From: Ruminiclostridium sp.
GTDB taxonomy: Bacteria > Bacillota_A > Clostridia > Oscillospirales > Ruminococcaceae
DNA: 11,744 bases
Assembly (NCBI GenBank): GCA_017550775.1
Contig: JAFZOA010000744.1
Span: 1-11,744 of the forward strand
Reading direction: 5' to 3'
Below, piece by piece: positions 8,277 through 11,744 of the stretch. The notes below the pieces were generated by a model. It was not told where the DNA came from, did not search any database, and worked only from the letters and a program-made list of their open reading frames with translations. Both the position numbers and the translations under genes were made by a program. Position 1 is the first letter of the stretch; each line of letters begins with the position of its first letter.

Positions 8277-8317
8277 ACAGTTTTTGTCCGCGCCTTTAAT
8301 TCAGATCATACTCGTCG

Positions 8318-8347
8318 CCGTGTGCAGCGATAATACGCCGGACACGG
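8318..8347 (+). promoter_or_regulatory. Stem-loop just upstream of the AI-2E family gene
   Basis: CCGTGT/ACACGG encloses a smaller GCG/CGC stem, followed by TTTG. It ends 28 bp before the likely ATG at 8376. It could be a leader structure of that gene or the end of an upstream transcript; the sequence does not decide. Confidence 0.4.
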
Positions 8348-8375
8348 TTTGTCATTATCCGTCCTAACGAATACT

Positions 8376-9725
8376 ATGAAAATAAAGATCAACAGAAAAT
8401 ACAAACAGATAGCCGTTCTCGCAGTCATTGTGATAGTGGTGAGCGGCTTCCTTCTTATGAGCGCACAGGCGATACCGAACCTTCGTGAGATGTTCGATAT
8501 GCTGTGGGATTCCGCAGCCCCGATCCTCTGGGGTATCGTCATAGCGTACCTCATGAACCCTGCGGTCGAGTTCTTCCGCCACAAGATCTTCGGTAAGTGG
8601 GAGAAGAAAAAGAAGGATTCTCCAAAAACGCTCAGGCTTATAAAAAACCTCTCGATCTTCATTGTCGTGATACTCGCGATAGCGCTTCTTACCGGACTTG
8701 TTCTGCTGATAGTGCCGCAGTTCATTTCAAGCGTATCCGGTCTTGTGACCAACTTCGACAGCTATTCGACCAACTTCCTCAACTGGGCGTCCGCCACCTT
8801 CGCGGATATCCCGCAGATAATCGAGATCATCGAAAACCCGATAAGCCAGATAGAGAGCTTCCTCACCACGAGCTGGTCGGATATCTCCGGTCAGATCTTC
8901 GAGTTCGGCTCAAAGATCGGCGGCGGCGTGCTGAGCTTCGTGATCGGCTTCAAGGACTTCATCATCGGCTTCATTATCGCCGTGTACTTCGTTTCCTCAA
9001 AGGAAATGCTCAAAGCACAGTCCAAGAAGCTCCTGTTCGCGTTCTTCCGCAATGACCACGTTCAGACTGTCCTCGCTGTGTCCAAGCGTATAAACGACAT
9101 ATTCAGCCACTATATAATCGGTATCATCATAGACGCGTTCTTCGTCGGCTGCATGACCTTCATCGGCGCGACGATCATCGGAACGCCCTATCCGATACTC
9201 ATGGCGGTGATAATCGCCTGCACAAACATCATACCGTTCTTCGGACCTTTCCTCGGCGGTATCCCCGTATGCTTCATAACACTTCTCGCCGACCCGATCA
9301 AAGCCCTCTGGATAGCGATCTTCATGGTAGCTATGCAGCAGTTCGACGGCAATATCATGGTGCCGCTCATTCAGGGCGACAGGATAGGCGTACCGTCCGT
9401 ATGGGTGCTTATCGGTATCATCATCGGCGGCGGTATATTCGGCTTCGTGGGTATGCTTCTCGCGGTGCCGGTGTTCGCGATAATCTATATGCTGTTCAAG
9501 GAGTTCCTTGAAGACAAGCTTCGCAAGAAATCGCTCCCGGCGGACAGCGCCGTCTATCAACGGGACGACACGGACAAATACACCGTGGATTATGTCTACT
9601 CCGAAGAGGAACAGAAGCACGACGAGGAGTGGCTCGAATCTATCCGCCCGAAGAAAAAGCATCTTTCTGATGTGGTGCATAAGGTCTCTGAGATAAAGGA
9701 AAAGGAAAAAGAAAAGGCTAAGTAA
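8376..9725 (+). CDS. AI-2E/PerM family transporter-like membrane protein
   Basis: The protein (449 aa from this ATG) has the features of the AI-2E transporter (PerM/TqsA-like) family: ILWGIVIAYLMNP at about 50-62, a soluble segment at about 120-185, then a cluster of membrane helices. PFFGPFLGGIPV is at about 287-298 and QQFDGNIMVPLIQGD at about 321-335, with VLIGIIIGGGIFGFVGMLLA (344-363) near the end. Hydrophobic segments lie near 11-29, 45-60, 91-115, 183-206, 247-280, 281-321 and 341-371. A highly charged, probably cytoplasmic tail covers 375-449 (ending KEKEKEKAK). The substrate is unknown; many family members are not AI-2 exporters. The frame could start at TTG 8349, but ATG 8376 gives a normal N-terminus. 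Neither has a convincing ribosome binding site. Stop is TAA. Confidence 0.88.
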   Translation: MKIKINRKYKQIAVLAVIVIVVSGFLLMSAQAIPNLREMFDMLWDSAAPILWGIVIAYLMNPAVEFFRHKIFGKWEKKKKDSPKTLRLIKNLSIFIVVILAIALLTGLVLLIVPQFISSVSGLVTNFDSYSTNFLNWASATFADIPQIIEIIENPISQIESFLTTSWSDISGQIFEFGSKIGGGVLSFVIGFKDFIIGFIIAVYFVSSKEMLKAQSKKLLFAFFRNDHVQTVLAVSKRINDIFSHYIIGIIIDAFFVGCMTFIGATIIGTPYPILMAVIIACTNIIPFFGPFLGGIPVCFITLLADPIKALWIAIFMVAMQQFDGNIMVPLIQGDRIGVPSVWVLIGIIIGGGIFGFVGMLLAVPVFAIIYMLFKEFLEDKLRKKSLPADSAVYQRDDTDKYTVDYVYSEEEQKHDEEWLESIRPKKKHLSDVVHKVSEIKEKEKEKAK

Positions 9726-9934
9726 AAGGAACCTTTAAAGAAATACCGCGCCGTGCCGCGCGGATCATTATAGGGTATCTCTGATACTGTTGTCATTTCA
9801 AACTATAGACAGGACAGAATTTTATAAGCGTTTCTTCTCCCCGCCGGAGACGTGGAGAAGAAACAAAATATCTTTTGTCTATTAATTGGTTTGAATTCAG
9901 TATAAAAACATACAAAACGAAAGGAAGACAGGTT
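9726..9934. other. Intergenic region with three inverted repeats
   Basis: No gene is seen. After the AI-2E family gene there is a CCGCGC/GCGCGG hairpin (9746-9763) without a T tract and a small GTATC/GATAC hairpin (9775-9787). A perfect 11-bp inverted repeat, GTTTCTTCTCC/GGAGAAGAAAC, lies at 9830-9864. A weak promoter guess is TATAAA near 9901 without a well-placed -35. AAAGGAAG at 9920-9927 is the ribosome binding site of the next gene, 7 nt before its ATG. Confidence 0.55.
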
Positions 9935-11146
9935 ATGAAAAAATCGGTAAGAAACAGTATTCTTACTATCTTGTGCGGCGCTATGATCGCGGCAGCGGGC
10001 TCCTGCTCACTGTCCCAGACATACCCCGTTACCGTGGACGGACAGCAGATCCGCGCAGGACTCTATATCCTCGAACAGCAGGAGGCTCTCAGCGAGGCGG
10101 TGAGCAAGCTCAAAGAGGAACAGCCCGACATCGATACCTCCGCGGAAGGATTCAGCTACCTTGACCAGACGGTAGAGGGCAAAAAGTTCGCAGACTGGGT
10201 AAATGACAAGGCTATCGAGAAGTGCCGTGAATACATCGCGGTAAACCGCCTGTTCGATCAGTACGGGCTCTCACTTACGGCAGAAGAGATCAAATCTATA
10301 AACGACAACGTAAAGTCTATCTGGACGGAAGAGAATATGTACGCGCAGTACTTCTACGGCGTTGATATAGTCGGCGAGTATTACGAGACCCTCGGCGTGG
10401 GCGAGCAGTCCTACAAGGATTTCCAGACCACCTCACAGAAGGACGACAAGCTTTTCGAGCACCTCTACGGCGAGGGCGGACAGCTTGCCGCAACACAGGA
10501 CGAGATCAACAACTCACTGAACACCGACTATCTTGCGGTAAACTACTTCCCCTACGACCTTGAAAACGGCTCCGGGGCGCAGTCCTACGCCGACAGGATA
10601 GCAAACGGCGAGAGCTACGAGGAAGTGTACAGAGATTACGCTCAGGCTCTCAATGACGAGGAAGAAGCTGCGGCTGCGGCAGAAGCGGCAGCGGAAGCAG
10701 CAGAAGCGGCAGAAAGCGAAGATGCCGCTGCAGAAGGCGAAACCACGGACGCGGCCGCAGACGACGAAACAGCAGACACGACCGCGGAAGAGGAAACCGC
10801 AGCATCCACCACAGTTGAAGTTGCGGAGAAGGATTCCCTCATACAGATCATCAAAAAATCGAGCGCTTATCCCTCCGAGGAGTTTGTAAATCAGGTCTCC
10901 GCAATGAATGCCGGCGACGTTAAGGTTATAACCGTACAGGACGAGGACGACAGCCACGTTTATGTGGTACAGAAGCTCGATATCCTCGCCCACCCCGACA
11001 AGACCGAGGAAACCGTGAACACAGTAAGAACGGATCTCAAAACCGATGAGTACAAGGAAATGTTAAGATCGACAGGCGCGGGCTATTCGCTCACGACCGA
11101 CGGCTCGATAAACCTCTACCCGGTTAAAAAGCTGATAGACAACTGA
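9935..11146 (+). CDS. SurA/PrsA-like lipoprotein with a low-complexity acidic insert
   Basis: The 403-residue protein starts with a lipoprotein signal: MKKSVRN, a hydrophobic run, then AAGSC with the lipidated Cys at residue 24. It should be anchored to the outer face of the membrane. Next comes PVTVDGQQIRAGLYILEQQEAL, resembling the start of SurA/PrsA-type chaperones (V-N-G-x-x-I). A helical segment follows (about 85-200) with LTAEEIKSINDNV. The C-terminal half resembles a parvulin-type rotamase framework: DRIANGESYEEVYRDYAQ (220-237), then SEEFVNQVSAMNAGDVKVI (314-332) and HVYVVQKLDI (341-350). An Ala/Glu/Asp/Thr-rich stretch (about 241-293) is inserted between these pieces. The catalytic histidines typical of parvulins are not evident, so a chaperone rather than isomerase role is more likely. 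The first 20 codons of the longer frame (from 9875) were excluded because AAGGA is placed for the ATG at 9935. Confidence 0.75.
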   Translation: MKKSVRNSILTILCGAMIAAAGSCSLSQTYPVTVDGQQIRAGLYILEQQEALSEAVSKLKEEQPDIDTSAEGFSYLDQTVEGKKFADWVNDKAIEKCREYIAVNRLFDQYGLSLTAEEIKSINDNVKSIWTEENMYAQYFYGVDIVGEYYETLGVGEQSYKDFQTTSQKDDKLFEHLYGEGGQLAATQDEINNSLNTDYLAVNYFPYDLENGSGAQSYADRIANGESYEEVYRDYAQALNDEEEAAAAAEAAAEAAEAAESEDAAAEGETTDAAADDETADTTAEEETAASTTVEVAEKDSLIQIIKKSSAYPSEEFVNQVSAMNAGDVKVITVQDEDDSHVYVVQKLDILAHPDKTEETVNTVRTDLKTDEYKEMLRSTGAGYSLTTDGSINLYPVKKLIDN

Positions 11147-11153
11147 TGATATG

Positions 11154-11188
11154 AACGCCCTTCTCCACCCGGAGAGGGGCGTTGTTTC
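11154..11188 (+). terminator. Intrinsic terminator after the lipoprotein gene
   Basis: AACGCCCTTCTCC pairs with GGAGAGGGGCGTT (13 bp with one G-U pair) around loop ACCC, followed by a short T-rich GTTTC. It lies 8 bp after the stop codon and separates the lipoprotein gene from the cysteine desulfurase gene. Confidence 0.8.
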
Positions 11189-11296
11189 ATAGAGCGCCCT
11201 GCCGGGAGCGGAAAAAGACTTACTCTCTCCCGCCGTATACGAGAAAAAGCAGGCGAAGAAAAACATGACCGGATACATTAACAAGGGGCAAGTAAC

Positions 11297-11744
11297 ATGA
11301 GCGAAACAAGAATATACCTTGACAATGCCGCTACCACCAGAATAAGCGACAACGTCCTCGAAGCAATGCTGCCATGGCTAAAAGAAAACTACGGCAACGC
11401 CTCATCCATATACGCGCTCGGGCGAAAAAGCGCAATAGCTCTCAACAAGGCACGCTCACTCTGCGCGGAGACCCTCGGCTGTGAGAGCAGAGAGATCATC
11501 TTCACAAGCGGCGGCACCGAGAGCGACAACCACGCGGTATTTGCCGCGGCACGGGCAGGAGCGATGACCGGAAAACGCCACATCATCACCTCCGCAATAG
11601 AACACCATGCCATACTGAGACCGGTCGAACGGCTCGAACGCGAAGGCTTCCGCATAACGCGTCTTCCGGTCGGAACGAACGGTATTGTCCGCCCGGAAGA
11701 CCTTCAAGCCGCGCTTACCGACGACACCGCTCTTGTAACGATAA
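11297..11744 (+). CDS. Cysteine desulfurase, NifS/IscS family (N-terminal part, cut by window edge)
   Basis: This is the first 149 codons of a PLP-dependent cysteine desulfurase, which takes sulfur from cysteine for Fe-S clusters, thiolated tRNA or other uses. Visible motifs are YLDNAATT (residues 7-14), GNASSIYALGRKS near 33-45, the PLP phosphate-binding FTSGGTESDN near 70-79, and TSAIEHHAIL near 97-106, in which a His stacks on the cofactor. The PLP lysine and the active-site cysteine lie beyond the window. AAGGGG is placed 8 nt before the ATG. It follows a terminator and so probably starts its own unit. Which pathway it serves (an isc/suf partner or thiI/mnmA downstream) cannot be seen here. 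Confidence 0.93.
   Translation, partial: MSETRIYLDNAATTRISDNVLEAMLPWLKENYGNASSIYALGRKSAIALNKARSLCAETLGCESREIIFTSGGTESDNHAVFAAARAGAMTGKRHIITSAIEHHAILRPVERLEREGFRITRLPVGTNGIVRPEDLQAALTDDTALVTI

Noticed and set aside
7954..8293. Mobile-element attachment site at the tRNA-Arg 3' end
   Set aside because: tRNA 3' ends are common integration sites, but no second copy of the tRNA 3' segment and no integrase gene is visible in the window.
8997..9680. Minus-strand 227-codon frame opposite the AI-2E family gene
   Set aside because: It is a shadow of a clear membrane protein gene and is rich in Arg, His, Asp and Tyr as expected for the complement of hydrophobic codons.

Overview
The window reads as a chromosome segment of a Gram-positive clostridium (Bacillota, probably the Ruminococcaceae/Oscillospiraceae group). 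The reasons are the gene order rimP-nusA-ylxR-ylxQ-infB-rbfA-nrnA-truB-ribF, which is the Firmicutes form of the nusA-infB operon, AGGAGG-type ribosome binding sites, a tRNA with an encoded CCA, a lipoprotein foldase-like protein, and moderately GC-rich coding DNA. No plasmid, phage or transposase gene is visible. The genus is inference.

Positions 1-7611 are almost entirely one minus-strand translation and ribosome-maturation operon. It is read from a perfect consensus sigma-A promoter (TTGACA, 17 bp, TATAAT) at 7667-7695. In transcription order it holds RimP (30S maturation), NusA (transcription elongation), YlxR/RnpM and YlxQ (small RNA-binding proteins), IF-2, RbfA (16S processing), NrnA (nanoRNase/pAp phosphatase), TruB (tRNA Psi55 synthase) and the start of RibF (FMN/FAD synthesis). 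Genes are packed tightly (4-nt ATGA overlap, 1-nt TAATG overlap, 8-nt overlap, gaps of 14-44 nt), with one exception: a 220-bp gap between infB and rbfA. That gap is filled almost edge to edge by a 201-bp element with 40-bp terminal inverted repeats built from a 7-bp iterated unit. nusA is interrupted by an in-frame TAG exactly at the KH1/KH2 boundary, and the rest of the gene continues in frame.

Positions 7612-8375 are a divergent, protein-free region. They contain the rimP promoter with a stem-loop just downstream of the start point, a second promoter, tRNA-Arg(CCU), a terminator-like hairpin, and three related 23-nt hairpin repeats whose stems are kept by compensatory or wobble changes.

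Positions 8376-11744 are plus-strand genes: an AI-2E/PerM-family membrane protein, a SurA/PrsA-like lipoprotein carrying a long Ala/Glu low-complexity insert and followed by an intrinsic terminator, and the first 149 codons of a NifS/IscS-type cysteine desulfurase cut by the window edge. These three look like separate transcription units rather than a pathway.
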